Source: GWE2-51-13 sp942492825
GTDB taxonomy: Bacteria > Bacillota_I > Bacilli_A > Erysipelotrichales > Erysipelotrichaceae
Assembly (NCBI GenBank): GCA_942492825.1
Contig: OW818635.1
Span: forward strand, 496,001 to 560,000
DNA length: 64,000 nt
Direction of reading: 5' to 3'
Part shown: positions 56,374 to 64,000 of the stretch, piece after piece
How the letters are laid out: every line of letters starts with the position of its first letter
Position numbering within the stretch: the stretch's first letter is position 1
Position numbers and translations under genes: made by a program
The notes under the pieces: generated by a model
What the model saw: the letters and a program-made list of their open reading frames with translations, nothing else
The model's database searches: none
What the model was told of the DNA's origin: nothing

Positions 56374-56982
56374 TTAGTTTTCTTCTTCGTCAAATAGATT
56401 GAATTGCTCGACGATTTTTTCTTTGGCCACAGGTTCCTCAGCCAAAAGTTCATCCAAGGAAAGGTTATTGACTTCGATGACATGTTCGTTATTGTCCGCG
56501 ATAGTCGGTGCTTGCGTTACCGGAACTTCGGTGGTATATCCATCGCTTTTCTTAACGCCGTAAATCGGTGAAATGATTGTTTGTAACGTACTGTGATGGA
56601 CCGGCGAAGCTTCGATTGGTGTCGTCGCTTTGACGACGACCGTTTGCTTGTCTTTATCGCTCATGCCGAAAATCGGGCTAATGACCGGTTGAAACTCATA
56701 CACGACGCTGCTTTCGCTGACGCTACGTTTGGTCTTCACGATCGGTTCAGGCGTCAAGTCGATCCGCGTCGCGCTTTTGGTCGCTTCAAACACAAAAGGC
56801 TTTTCCGTTGGTTTCGTTACAGGTTCTTCGATCTTCGAAGTTTCCTTGAGATCGATGCTGACGGGTTTCTTCTCGATCGCACTGGAAACCGGAGGGAGTT
56901 TTACCGGCGCGATGTCCAGTTCTTCCTCTTCGACGACTTCTTCCTCTTCCTCAAAAAACAACGACGCGAGTTTACGTAACAT
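56374..56982 (-). CDS. Acidic low-complexity protein with two SPI[FY]G motifs
   Basis: A 202-residue protein predicted to be largely disordered. A short basic-hydrophobic start (M-L-R-K-L-A-S-L-F-F) is followed by an acidic run of about 17 residues, mostly Glu. Two copies of a short motif occur about 50 residues apart: P-V-I-S-P-I-F-G and T-I-I-S-P-I-Y-G. The C-terminus is acidic and ends N-L-F-D-E-E-E-N. Such short linear motifs usually bind a globular partner. Lies immediately before murC, in the place occupied by the SftA translocase in Bacillus; it could be a division-site adaptor, which is inference. GGGGAAA precedes the ATG at 56980-56982. Confidence 0.78.
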   Translation of the reverse strand: MLRKLASLFFEEEEEVVEEEELDIAPVKLPPVSSAIEKKPVSIDLKETSKIEEPVTKPTEKPFVFEATKSATRIDLTPEPIVKTKRSVSESSVVYEFQPVISPIFGMSDKDKQTVVVKATTPIEASPVHHSTLQTIISPIYGVKKSDGYTTEVPVTQAPTIADNNEHVIEVNNLSLDELLAEEPVAKEKIVEQFNLFDEEEN

Positions 56983-57004
56983 GGTCTTTCCCCTTTCGAC
57001 GGAT

Positions 57005-57688
57005 TTACTCGTCATCCACTTCTTTACCGGCATCGGGTGAGATCATGTCGATGACTTTCCCGCTTTCCGGCGCCAATTGGCTAAATATATCCAAGGTTTC
57101 TTTTTGGTAGTTGATGATTTCGCGGTTTGAGAACAACAGGATGATTTCCTGCGTGTCGACTGTCGCGGTCCGTGCCACCACCATCATATCAAAGAAGAGC
57201 TGTGGCGCCAAAGGAAACGGCGCAATGGCGGAAAACAGGAAATACTTCGTTTGTAAGCTGATCAGGTAATTAAGATTATCGACCTGGAAGACGGTCGCAT
57301 TATATGCGACCTCTTTATTGTCGATCGATCGGTAAGTTCCTTTTTTCGCATAGACCGGACTGGATTTCTGAAGATACTTGCGCAGCAAATCGGTCGTTTC
57401 AGCAGCGTAGAATTTATCCGATAAGACTGAAACGATGTCCAAATTCATCAGGATATTCGTGTTCTGGCTGATCAAAACCGTCGAGGATGCGTTAGATTCG
57501 CGTCGTCCGATACTTGGCGGCAAATAATAGCTATAAGACGCCTTATTGTAGTTTTGGACCATCGTCAATTCAAGGTCACGTGCTTGGCTGAGTCGCGATG
57601 AAATCTCCGATCGAACGGAGTTTTGCGTCATAGTGGTGCAACCGGTCAGAAGTAAGATCAGACCGATCGTAAGAAGCGTTTTTTTCAT
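57005..57688 (-). CDS. Putative lipoprotein of unknown function
   Basis: A 227-residue protein with signal peptide and lipobox L-L-T-G-C (Cys about residue 17). The mature part is alpha/beta with A-R-D-L-E-L-T-M-V-Q-N-Y-N-K-A-S-Y-S-Y-Y-L-P-P near the start. No enzymatic motif is recognised. A second hydrophobic stretch (about 148-172) could be a buried strand or a re-entrant helix. It precedes the SPI[FY]G protein and murC in an envelope-rich operon. Confidence 0.83.
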   Translation of the reverse strand: MKKTLLTIGLILLLTGCTTMTQNSVRSEISSRLSQARDLELTMVQNYNKASYSYYLPPSIGRRESNASSTVLISQNTNILMNLDIVSVLSDKFYAAETTDLLRKYLQKSSPVYAKKGTYRSIDNKEVAYNATVFQVDNLNYLISLQTKYFLFSAIAPFPLAPQLFFDMMVVARTATVDTQEIILLFSNREIINYQKETLDIFSQLAPESGKVIDMISPDAGKEVDDE

Positions 57689-57697
57689 GCGGTTCCT

Positions 57698-58786
57698 CTA
57701 TTGGTTGGATAACTTCAGTTGATTTAGTTGATTACGGTTTAGCGACTTGACCATCGCGATCGCCGCTTTGCGGGCGTTCAGGAAATCATTGCGATCGATG
57801 ATCGAACTGTTGGTATGGATATTGCGGGCACAGATACACATCGTCAGCGTCAAAACGCCTTCAAACGACTTATGAATCGCACCGGCGTCGGTACCGCCCA
57901 TCGATTGGTAATATTGATATGGGATTTTTTCTTTGGTCATCACATCGACGTAATGATCCAGAAAACCACGGTGCGGGAGATAATTGGCATCGATGAAGCG
58001 TACCAAGGGTCCGTTTCCTAACTGACCGAATTCTTCTTTTTTACCGTTGGCGTCATTGGCTGGCGAACAGTCGAAGACGATCGCCGCATCCGGGTTGACC
58101 AAGTAGGTCGCCGTCGTCGCTCCGCGCAGTCCGGTTTCTTCCTGTACGGTCGCACCGACAACCAAGTTGATATCCAACTGAACATCTTTCAACGCTTCCA
58201 ACACTTCCAATCCCATGATGCAACCGTAACGGTTGTCCCACGCTTTCGCAAGCAGACGTTGACCGTCACCCAATGGCATAAACGGTCCATCCACGACGAT
58301 CGAATCACCCAAACGAATGCCCCAAGCTTCCGCTTCCGCTTTGGAAGTCGCGCCGATGTCGACCAACATGTTCTTGATCTCCATCGGTTTCGCGCGATCC
58401 GCTTCGGTCAACAGATGCGGCGGAATACTGCCGATCGTACCATGAAAGAGTTTCCCTTCACGATTTTTAAGCGTTACCCGTTGGCCCAACAAGGTTTGGT
58501 TCCACCATCCCCCGATCGGCGTCAATTGAAGACATCCGGTGGCGTTGATCCCTTTGACATAGAATCCGACTTCATCCATATGTCCCGCCAACATGACGGT
58601 CGGCGCATCCGGGGTTTTCGACTTCTTGATCCCGAATACCGAACCGAGTTGGTCGTAAATCACTTCGTCGCAATACTTCGCATATTCTTTCGACAAGTAG
58701 CTGCGGACTTCGCCTTCGTCGCCGCTGACACCCATCAATTGCGTCAACGTTTCCATGCGACGCAAGGTTTGTTTCGTTAGTTTCAT
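57698..58786 (-). CDS. M42 family metallo-aminopeptidase
   Basis: A 362-residue zinc aminopeptidase of the FrvX/PepA/YsdC type, usually a dodecameric tetrahedral shell that trims peptides. Metal and catalytic residues are visible in L-A-G-H-M-D-E-V-G-F, A-W-D-N-R-Y-G, V-Q-E-E-T-G-L-R-G-A and C-P-like V-F-D-C-S-P-A; the final His is in R-N-I-H-T-N-S-S. I chose the ATG at 58784-58786: it follows GGAGGAAAGT and shares ATGA with the trmB stop. Confidence 0.93.
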   Translation of the reverse strand: MKLTKQTLRRMETLTQLMGVSGDEGEVRSYLSKEYAKYCDEVIYDQLGSVFGIKKSKTPDAPTVMLAGHMDEVGFYVKGINATGCLQLTPIGGWWNQTLLGQRVTLKNREGKLFHGTIGSIPPHLLTEADRAKPMEIKNMLVDIGATSKAEAEAWGIRLGDSIVVDGPFMPLGDGQRLLAKAWDNRYGCIMGLEVLEALKDVQLDINLVVGATVQEETGLRGATTATYLVNPDAAIVFDCSPANDANGKKEEFGQLGNGPLVRFIDANYLPHRGFLDHYVDVMTKEKIPYQYYQSMGGTDAGAIHKSFEGVLTLTMCICARNIHTNSSIIDRNDFLNARKAAIAMVKSLNRNQLNQLKLSNQ

Positions 58787-59415
58787 ACTTTCCTCCATAC
58801 GGCGCGATAGATCGGTTGGCCGAGTTCCATGAAGTAGGTCTCGTACTCGCTGATCGCGTCTTCATCGTGTTGATCACGTCGAAAATCGACGCTGAATTCT
58901 TCCATTTTTAAGGGATACCCTCCACATTGTAGCACGGAATATTCGAAGAATCCGTTGTTATCCGTCTTCAAATGGATTTCACCTTGTTCTTTCAGAAGCG
59001 TCAAATAAGTCGGAAGAAACAAGGGTGATGTTAAGCGACGTTTGGCATATCGTCTTTTCGGCCACGGATCGCTGAAATTCAAATGTAACACGTCGATTTC
59101 GCCGACGCTAAACCATGTTGAAATCTCCGCCGCTTCCGCGACGATCCAAATCATGTTTTCAGGTAAGATTCCCTGGCATTTCTTCAATGCGACGGCGGAA
59201 ACGCTGGCATCGCGTTCAATGGCGATCCATGTAATGTCCGGATAGAGTTTCGCCATCTTCGTGCAATAATCCCCTTTTCCGCTGCCGATTTCCACATGGA
59301 TCGTGGTTCGCTGAAGTAATTGTCGCCATTTCCCTTGGTGTTGCGAAGGTTGGAACACGACTTGGCTCAAACTCTCCAAATATTCCTTCGCTCCTGGTTT
59401 TTTTCGCATGCGCAT
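58783..59415 (-). CDS. trmB: tRNA (guanine-46-N7) methyltransferase
   Basis: A 210-residue SAM-dependent enzyme making m7G46. SAM loop V-E-I-G-S-G-K-G-D and the family motif N-F-S-D-P-W-P-K-R-R-Y-A-K-R-R-L are present, as is the C-terminal S-E-Y-E-T. The start at 59415 (or the ATG two codons later) is chosen because pepV ends at 59421; no good ribosome binding site is visible, so coupling is likely. Confidence 0.94.
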   Translation of the reverse strand: MRMRKKPGAKEYLESLSQVVFQPSQHQGKWRQLLQRTTIHVEIGSGKGDYCTKMAKLYPDITWIAIERDASVSAVALKKCQGILPENMIWIVAEAAEISTWFSVGEIDVLHLNFSDPWPKRRYAKRRLTSPLFLPTYLTLLKEQGEIHLKTDNNGFFEYSVLQCGGYPLKMEEFSVDFRRDQHDEDAISEYETYFMELGQPIYRAVWRKV

Positions 59416-59420
59416 ATGAA

Positions 59421-60797
59421 TTACCGGGTCAGTTCGTAAATGGCTTCCGCATAAATGGCGGTTGCGAGGATTAAGGCTTCGATTTCGACGCCTTCGTCTT
59501 TTTGGTGGGCGTCGCCGACCCCTTCGATCCATGGACGCGTCGGGAATTCCGCACCGAACGCCACGAAATTGGGCAAGGTGCGCGCATAGGTTCCGCCACC
59601 CATCGTCAGTAATGGCGTTTCGGTATCGCCGCTGTGTTTACGATAAATTTTATCCAACGTGCTGACCAATTCGCTTTTCGGATCCACAAACAACGGAGCT
59701 TTGTTTTCGGTCAATATCAATGTCAAATCGAGACCTGAGTTTTTAAAGGCCGTTTTCACGGTTTCGTAAATCGTTACGCCGTCGCATTCTTGGGGATAGC
59801 GGATATCCAGTTTCAAAGAAACATGATTATCACCGATATTGACGATCCCGAGATTCATCGTCAAGTCGCCCATATGGCCGCCACGTTTTTTGATATTGAG
59901 GTGTTTCCCGCGATAATCGGAAAGCAATCCTGCCAATCGTTTCGCGAGTTCATCGTTGTAACTAGCGCCGATGAAGTTTAGCGCATGCCAAGCCGCGTTG
60001 ATGCCTTCCTGCGGGGTCGAACCGTGGCTGAAGACACCGTCGAAATGATAGGTCGTCGTGGTTTCGTCAGAACGAAGCGTTCCTTTGACATCGTGGGTGG
60101 CAAGATAAAACGCGAATTCTTTTTCCATCGCTTTTCCCAACACCGTAACTTCGGCTTCACCGATGACGATGTTCGGACGTTCACCTGCTTTTAAGGATTG
60201 GATGACACTGTCGGCTTTTCCTTCGATCAGAATGTTCATGATTCCTTTTTCACCGTAGATGACAGGAAAGGAAGCATCCGGAACAAAACCGAAGTCAGGG
60301 ATCGGACCGACTTTCTTATAATGTTTCATGCAAGCCATGCCGGATTCTTCATCGCAGCCGGCGATCAGATAGATTTTCTTTTTCGGGGTATATCCCGCAT
60401 CCTTCAATAATTTCATCGCATAGAAAGCCGCGACGGTCGGACCTTTGTCATCGCCGGTTCCGCGACCGTAAATGACGCCGTTTTCGATTTCACCGCCGAA
60501 GGGATCTTTAGACCATCCCACGCCGATCGGAACGATGTCCAAATGTCCCAACATTCCCATCGAAGTTTCACCTTCGCCCCATGAAACGTATCCGGCGTAT
60601 CCGTCGAAATCGGCGGTCGTAAATCCTTCTTTGGCACCCTTTTCGAGAAACCAATCCAACGCTTTTCGAAGTTCTTTCCCAAACGGAGCGTTCTCTGTAA
60701 TCGTTGATACGTCCGACAGACTGGGAATCGAAACGATTTCCCGAACGTCGTTGACGAGTTCGTTTTCGTATTTTTTAGCAAGTTGATAGAAATCCAT
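59421..60797 (-). CDS. pepV: Dipeptidase PepV (M20 family)
   Basis: A 458-residue dizinc dipeptidase that splits dipeptides and some tripeptides in the cytoplasm. Metal ligands are in M-L-G-H-L-D-I-V-P, G-R-G-T-G-D-D-K-G-P and D-E-E-S-G-M, with the C-terminal His in G-D-A-H-Q-K-D-E-G. The lid domain (about 190-385) is of full length. AAGGAGA precedes the ATG. First gene of the pepV-trmB-M42-lipoprotein-murC series. Confidence 0.95.
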   Translation of the reverse strand: MDFYQLAKKYENELVNDVREIVSIPSLSDVSTITENAPFGKELRKALDWFLEKGAKEGFTTADFDGYAGYVSWGEGETSMGMLGHLDIVPIGVGWSKDPFGGEIENGVIYGRGTGDDKGPTVAAFYAMKLLKDAGYTPKKKIYLIAGCDEESGMACMKHYKKVGPIPDFGFVPDASFPVIYGEKGIMNILIEGKADSVIQSLKAGERPNIVIGEAEVTVLGKAMEKEFAFYLATHDVKGTLRSDETTTTYHFDGVFSHGSTPQEGINAAWHALNFIGASYNDELAKRLAGLLSDYRGKHLNIKKRGGHMGDLTMNLGIVNIGDNHVSLKLDIRYPQECDGVTIYETVKTAFKNSGLDLTLILTENKAPLFVDPKSELVSTLDKIYRKHSGDTETPLLTMGGGTYARTLPNFVAFGAEFPTRPWIEGVGDAHQKDEGVEIEALILATAIYAEAIYELTR

Positions 60798-60822
60798 GGT
60801 AAGTCTCCTTTTCTTAACGTTT

Positions 60823-60851
60823 ATTTTACCATATCCTTGGTCTACCTTGAA
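60823..60851 (-). promoter_or_regulatory. Candidate promoter of the pepV operon
   Basis: Minus strand TGG-TAAAAT extended -10 (TAAAAT at 60823-60828), 17 bases from a weak -35 TTCAAG (60846-60851). Confidence 0.55.
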
Positions 60852-60874
60852 AAGAAAACGGCTTACGCCGTTTT
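60851..60874 (-). terminator. Terminator of pnp
   Basis: Minus strand AAAACGGC-GTAA-GCCGTTTT then CTTTT. The first two stem bases lie in the pnp stop codon TAA. Confidence 0.85.
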
Positions 60875-63065
60875 ACTTTCTGTCTCTATTTCCGTGATAC
60901 GGACGACGTTCGCCGCCTTCCGAGCGTTCACGCGGAGCGCGAACCGGTTCGACGTAGCCTTCCGGTTTCTCTAAAAGGTCTTTGATGGAGACGTTGACAC
61001 GTCCCTTTTCATCGACTTCGATGACTTTGACTTTGACGATCTGACCCATCTTCAACACGTCGGAAGGTTTCTCAACGCGTTCATAGGCGATCTTGGAGAC
61101 GTGGACCATACCGTCCGTGCCCGGGAACAATTCGACGAAGGCGCCGAATGCTTCCAAACGGACGACTTTTCCGTCGTAGATTTCGCCGACTTTGGCGGTA
61201 CGGCAGATTCCTTCGATTTTTGCGCGTGCTTTATCGATCGAGGCTTGGTCTTGATGGTAAATCATGACTCTGCCGTCGTCTTCGATGTCGATCTTCACGT
61301 TATTGCAATCGGCGATGATCTGGTTGATGATCTTCCCGCCGGCGCCGATGACGTCGCGAATCTTATCGGTCGGAATCGTCAACATGCTGATCTTCGGTGC
61401 GTAGGTACCGACATGGTCACGCGGTCCGCCGATGACGGCCAACATGTTTTCCATGATTTCCAAACGTCCGACTTTGGCTTGCGCCAAGGCTTCTTTTAGG
61501 ATTTCGCGGTTAAGTCCGGCGATTTTGATATCCATCTGCATCGCCGTGATGCCTTCTTTGGTCCCGGCGACTTTGAAGTCCATATCGCCGAAGTGGTCTT
61601 CCATGCCTTGGATGTCGGTCAAGACGGTGTAATGGTCGCCGAAGGTGACCAATCCCATCGCGATGCCCGCGACCGGCGCCTTGATCGGAACCCCGGAGGC
61701 CATCAAGGCCATCGTGCCGGCACAGATCGAAGCTTGCGAACTGGAACCGTTGGATTCCAGCGTTTCCGCAACTAAGCGGATCGCATACGGGAAATCGATT
61801 TCATTGGGAAGAACTTGCAACAGGGCACGTTCACCTAAGGCACCGTGACCGATTTCACGACGTCCCGGAGAACCCATACGTCCCGTTTCCCCGACCGAAT
61901 ACGGCGGGAAATTATAATGGTGCATGAAGCGTTTGGTTTCGACTTCGGTCAAATCGTCGATGATTTGGTTATCGCCTAACGGACCCAAAGTACAAACGGA
62001 CAGAACCTGCGTTTCACCGCGGGTAAACATCGCGCTGCCATGGACACGCGGCAACAAATCGATCTGACTGTTGAGCGGACGCAACTGATTGACGGCACGA
62101 CCATCCGGACGGATCTTATCGATGGAAATCAAACGACGAACTTCGTCGGAGACGATCGTATGCGTGATTTCTTTGACTTGCTTCAAGGTTTTGGATTTAA
62201 TGCTATCGCTTGCGTAAGAACGACCTTCGAACAAGGCGACCGTTTCGGCTTCGATTTCGTCGATCTTCCCGTAACGTTCCAATTTTTCATGGATCCGAAC
62301 GGCTTCTTCCAAACGTTTCTGGCTGAATTCACGAACTTCCGCGTTCAGAACCGGATCGACTTCATAGAGTTTGATCTCCATTTTGGCTTTACCGACCTGG
62401 GCGGCGATTTCAAGTTGGAAATCGCAGAGCTTGCGGATGAATTCGTGTCCGAACAACATCGCTTCGAGCATCGCTTCTTCGCTGACTTCCTTCGCGCCGG
62501 CTTCGACCATGTTGATGGCATCGCGGGTACCCGCGACGATCAGGTTGATGTCGGACTTCTCGGCTTCCGCCACGGTAGGATTGATGATGTATTCGCCATT
62601 GACGCGACCGACTTGGACGCCGGCGATCGGACCGTTGAACGGAACATCGCTGACGCAAAGCGCCATCGACGCGCCAAACATCGCAGTCATTTCAGGGGTG
62701 CAGTCGTAATCGACGGATAAGACGGTATTGACAACTTGAACTTCGTTACGGAAACCATCCGCAAACAGCGGACGGATCGGACGGTCGATCATGCGCGAAA
62801 TCAAGGTCGCATGTTCGCTCGGACGTCCTTCGCGACGCAAAAAGCCGCCCGGGATTTTCCCGACGGAGTAGAGTTTTTCTTCATACGTAACGGTTAACGG
62901 AAAGAAATCGATGTCCTTCGGACTTTTGTTGGCGGTCGCGGCACTTAAGACGACCGTGTCCTCGTAGCGGACCAATACGGATCCGCCGGCTTGTTTGGCA
63001 ATTTCTCCCGTTTCGACAGTTAGATTTCTTCCACAGAAATCTAAACTAAATACTTGTTTTGCCAT
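60873..63065 (-). CDS. pnp: Polyribonucleotide nucleotidyltransferase (PNPase)
   Basis: A 730-residue phosphorolytic 3'-5' exoribonuclease, a trimeric ring. Two RNase PH domains (the second with G-R-R-E-I-G-H-G-A-L-G-E-R-A-L), a KH domain (V-I-G-A-G-G-K-I-I-N) and an S1 domain (G-K-V-V-R-L-E-A-F-G-A-F-V-E-L). After S1 there is a short basic Arg/Gly-rich tail (about 25 residues, ending H-G-N-R-D-R-K), similar in style to the tail on S2. AAGGAGA precedes the ATG. Adjacent to rpsO, as is common. Confidence 0.97.
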   Translation of the reverse strand: MAKQVFSLDFCGRNLTVETGEIAKQAGGSVLVRYEDTVVLSAATANKSPKDIDFFPLTVTYEEKLYSVGKIPGGFLRREGRPSEHATLISRMIDRPIRPLFADGFRNEVQVVNTVLSVDYDCTPEMTAMFGASMALCVSDVPFNGPIAGVQVGRVNGEYIINPTVAEAEKSDINLIVAGTRDAINMVEAGAKEVSEEAMLEAMLFGHEFIRKLCDFQLEIAAQVGKAKMEIKLYEVDPVLNAEVREFSQKRLEEAVRIHEKLERYGKIDEIEAETVALFEGRSYASDSIKSKTLKQVKEITHTIVSDEVRRLISIDKIRPDGRAVNQLRPLNSQIDLLPRVHGSAMFTRGETQVLSVCTLGPLGDNQIIDDLTEVETKRFMHHYNFPPYSVGETGRMGSPGRREIGHGALGERALLQVLPNEIDFPYAIRLVAETLESNGSSSQASICAGTMALMASGVPIKAPVAGIAMGLVTFGDHYTVLTDIQGMEDHFGDMDFKVAGTKEGITAMQMDIKIAGLNREILKEALAQAKVGRLEIMENMLAVIGGPRDHVGTYAPKISMLTIPTDKIRDVIGAGGKIINQIIADCNNVKIDIEDDGRVMIYHQDQASIDKARAKIEGICRTAKVGEIYDGKVVRLEAFGAFVELFPGTDGMVHVSKIAYERVEKPSDVLKMGQIVKVKVIEVDEKGRVNVSIKDLLEKPEGYVEPVRAPRERSEGGERRPYHGNRDRK

Positions 63066-63146
63066 GTGTTCTCCTTATGTTTTTAACTCTATTATTCTAT
63101 CACAGGTCTGCTTGAATTACTAATGTTGTTTTCGCTTACAAAACCA

Positions 63147-63171
63147 TAAGAAAAGCAACCCTGAGGTTGCT
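63147..63171 (-). terminator. Terminator between rpsO and pnp
   Basis: Minus strand AGCAACC-TCAG-GGTTGCT then TTTCTT. It lies 8 bases after the rpsO stop and would uncouple pnp partly from rpsO. Between it and pnp (63066-63146) a TAGAAT-like -10 is seen but no clear -35. Confidence 0.82.
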
Positions 63172-63179
63172 CTATCCGA

Positions 63180-63446
63180 CTACTTACGCAAGCCTAAACG
63201 TGCGACCAAATCGCGATAACGATAGAGATCTTCGCCGCGCAGGTAAACCATCAGGCTTCTGCGACGACCGACCATCTTCATCAATCCGCGAAGTGAGTGG
63301 AAGTCTTTCTTGTGTTCTTTGAGGTGTTCCGTCAAACGGTTGATTTGAGCGGTAAGGACGGCGACTTGAACTTCGACCGATCCGGTATCGCCTTCGAAAC
63401 GGGCGAAATCCTTGATGATCTTAGTCTTTTCATCTTTCAATAACAT
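63180..63446 (-). CDS. rpsO: Ribosomal protein S15
   Basis: An 88-residue 30S protein with the family signature L-T-A-Q-I-N-R-L-T-E-H-L-K-E-H-K-K-D and G-L-M-K-M-V-G-R-R-R. The ATG at 63444-63446 follows GGAGGAG; a long in-frame upstream extension is leader RNA and not family-like. Confidence 0.98.
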   Translation of the reverse strand: MLLKDEKTKIIKDFARFEGDTGSVEVQVAVLTAQINRLTEHLKEHKKDFHSLRGLMKMVGRRRSLMVYLRGEDLYRYRDLVARLGLRK

Positions 63447-63522
63447 GTGTGTACTCCTCCTGTTTGAGTCCTTCTGGACCGCGTGGACGGATGAGGAAAT
63501 CCGTAGACCCAGTACCAAAAGC
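63447..63522 (-). ncRNA. rpsO 5' leader with hairpins, candidate S15 leader
   Basis: About 75 bases that form ACGGAT-TTCCTC-ATCCGT and GTCC-AGAA-GGAC hairpins just upstream of the ribosome binding site. S15 represses its own translation through leader RNAs in several phyla; identity is by position only. Confidence 0.45.
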
Positions 63523-63528
63523 ATGGAT

Positions 63529-63557
63529 AGAATATCACATCCTGCCGTTTTTAGCAA
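63529..63557 (-). promoter_or_regulatory. Promoter of rpsO
   Basis: Minus strand TTGCTA (63552-63557), 17 bases, TATTCT (63529-63534). Confidence 0.65.
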
Positions 63558-63593
63558 GTCAATCCCGTGATATACTATCAGGGAGGTGAAACT

Positions 63594-64000
63594 ATGAAAA
63601 AAATCGCATGGATCGGCACCGGCGTGATGGGATGCGCCATGGCTCAGCATCTATTGGATGGCGGTTACGAAGTCCACGTCTTTACGCGGACGCCAAGTAA
63701 AGCACAATCGCTGATCGATAATGGCGCCATTTGGCACAACGATCTTGCTTCTTGCGTTAAAGAAGTAGACATCGTGTTTACGATGGTCGGTTATCCCAAA
63801 GACGTGGAAGAAGTCTATTTCGGCGATAAAGGAATTCTCAATAACGTTAACCCTAACACGATTTGCGTCGACATGACGACCTCTTCCCCGCAACTTGCCA
63901 AAAAGTTATACGTTGAAGGTCAACTGCGACATATTTCCGTCTTGGACGCTCCGGTTTCGGGCGGCGACATCGGGGCGCGTAACGCGACGTTGGCGATCAT
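63594..64000 (+). CDS. 3-hydroxyisobutyrate dehydrogenase / beta-hydroxyacid dehydrogenase family (3' end beyond window)
   Basis: A plus-strand frame that runs off the right edge after 135 codons. It starts M-K-K-I-A-W-I-G-T-G-V-M-G, the NAD(P) site of the family, and contains D-A-P-V-S-G-G-D-I-G-A, the substrate-binding signature. The family reduces or oxidises small 3-hydroxy acids (3-hydroxyisobutyrate, tartronate semialdehyde, succinic semialdehyde); which one cannot be told from the visible half. GGGAGGTGAA precedes the ATG. It diverges from rpsO; a TATACT -10 at 63571-63576 lacks a good -35. Confidence 0.9.
   Translation, partial: MKKIAWIGTGVMGCAMAQHLLDGGYEVHVFTRTPSKAQSLIDNGAIWHNDLASCVKEVDIVFTMVGYPKDVEEVYFGDKGILNNVNPNTICVDMTTSSPQLAKKLYVEGQLRHISVLDAPVSGGDIGARNATLAI

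Noticed and set aside
62040..62720. 226-codon plus-strand frame opposite pnp
   Set aside because: Opposite the RNase PH domains of PNPase; no start signal.
1..64000. tRNA, rRNA, CRISPR arrays, transposases, prophage genes
   Set aside because: Looked for by eye on both strands; no cloverleaf-type clusters, repeat-spacer arrays or transposase-like products were recognised.

Overview
This window reads as the core chromosome of a bacterium on the Bacilli / Erysipelotrichia / Mollicutes side of the Firmicutes. The evidence is the gene order, which follows the Bacillus series smc-ftsY-ylxM and ffh-rpsP-khpA-rimM-trmD-rplS-rbgA-rnhB-dprA-topA-trmFO-xerC-rpsB-tsf-pyrH-frr-uppS-cdsA-dxr-rseP, together with EzrA, CcpA, PepV, YtgP-type MurJ, a tyrS T-box and AGGAGG ribosome binding sites. 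SMC is only 977 residues, a length typical of Mollicutes and their relatives. MurC, MurJ, UppS, EzrA and a secreted glucosaminidase imply a peptidoglycan wall. UGA is used as a stop and UGG as Trp, so the standard bacterial code fits. G+C is near 50 per cent in sampled lines. The exact taxon is inference.

Layout. 1-6.1 kb (minus): smc-ftsY-ylxM-ackA-nrnA. 6.1-9.8 kb: an MscS channel and an XRE-S24 repressor (minus) face a three-gene plus-strand operon of Y-family DNA polymerase, a small protein and a SRAP DNA-protein crosslinking protein. Two identical-type 17-bp palindromes sit on the two divergent promoters. 9.8-12 kb: tex. 12-18.5 kb (minus): a four-gene operon of AbiEi-like regulator, membrane-anchored protein, secreted glucosaminidase ending in a dockerin, and membrane-anchored protein starting with a cohesin-like domain. 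18.6-20.2 kb (plus): hemolysin III family protein and an alpha/alpha-toroid-like protein. 20.2-39 kb (minus): the long housekeeping run from ffh to galE (translation, RNA modification, secretion, isoprenoid and phospholipid synthesis, chromosome topology). 39-43 kb: thiI, cysteine desulfurase, ezrA. 43.2-44 kb (plus): rpsD with an S4-type leader. 44-48 kb (minus): an ABC importer with inverted repeats at its promoter. 48-53 kb: a 16S pseudouridine synthase, MurJ, a lipoprotein, a membrane protein and T-box-controlled tyrS. 53-60.8 kb: ccpA to pepV, including murC and several uncharacterised envelope proteins. 60.8-63.6 kb: pnp and rpsO. The right end enters a 3-hydroxyisobutyrate dehydrogenase-type gene on the plus strand.

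The most unusual content is (1) the cohesin/dockerin pair, in which a short AT-rich tract covers exactly the dockerin end of one gene and the cohesin start of the next, pointing to joint acquisition of a matched docking pair that would tether a wall hydrolase to the membrane; and (2) the compact DNA-damage switch whose operators fill the polymerase promoter spacer and cover the repressor's own -35. No rRNA, tRNA, CRISPR array or insertion sequence was recognised, and no stretch over 300 bases lacks a gene.
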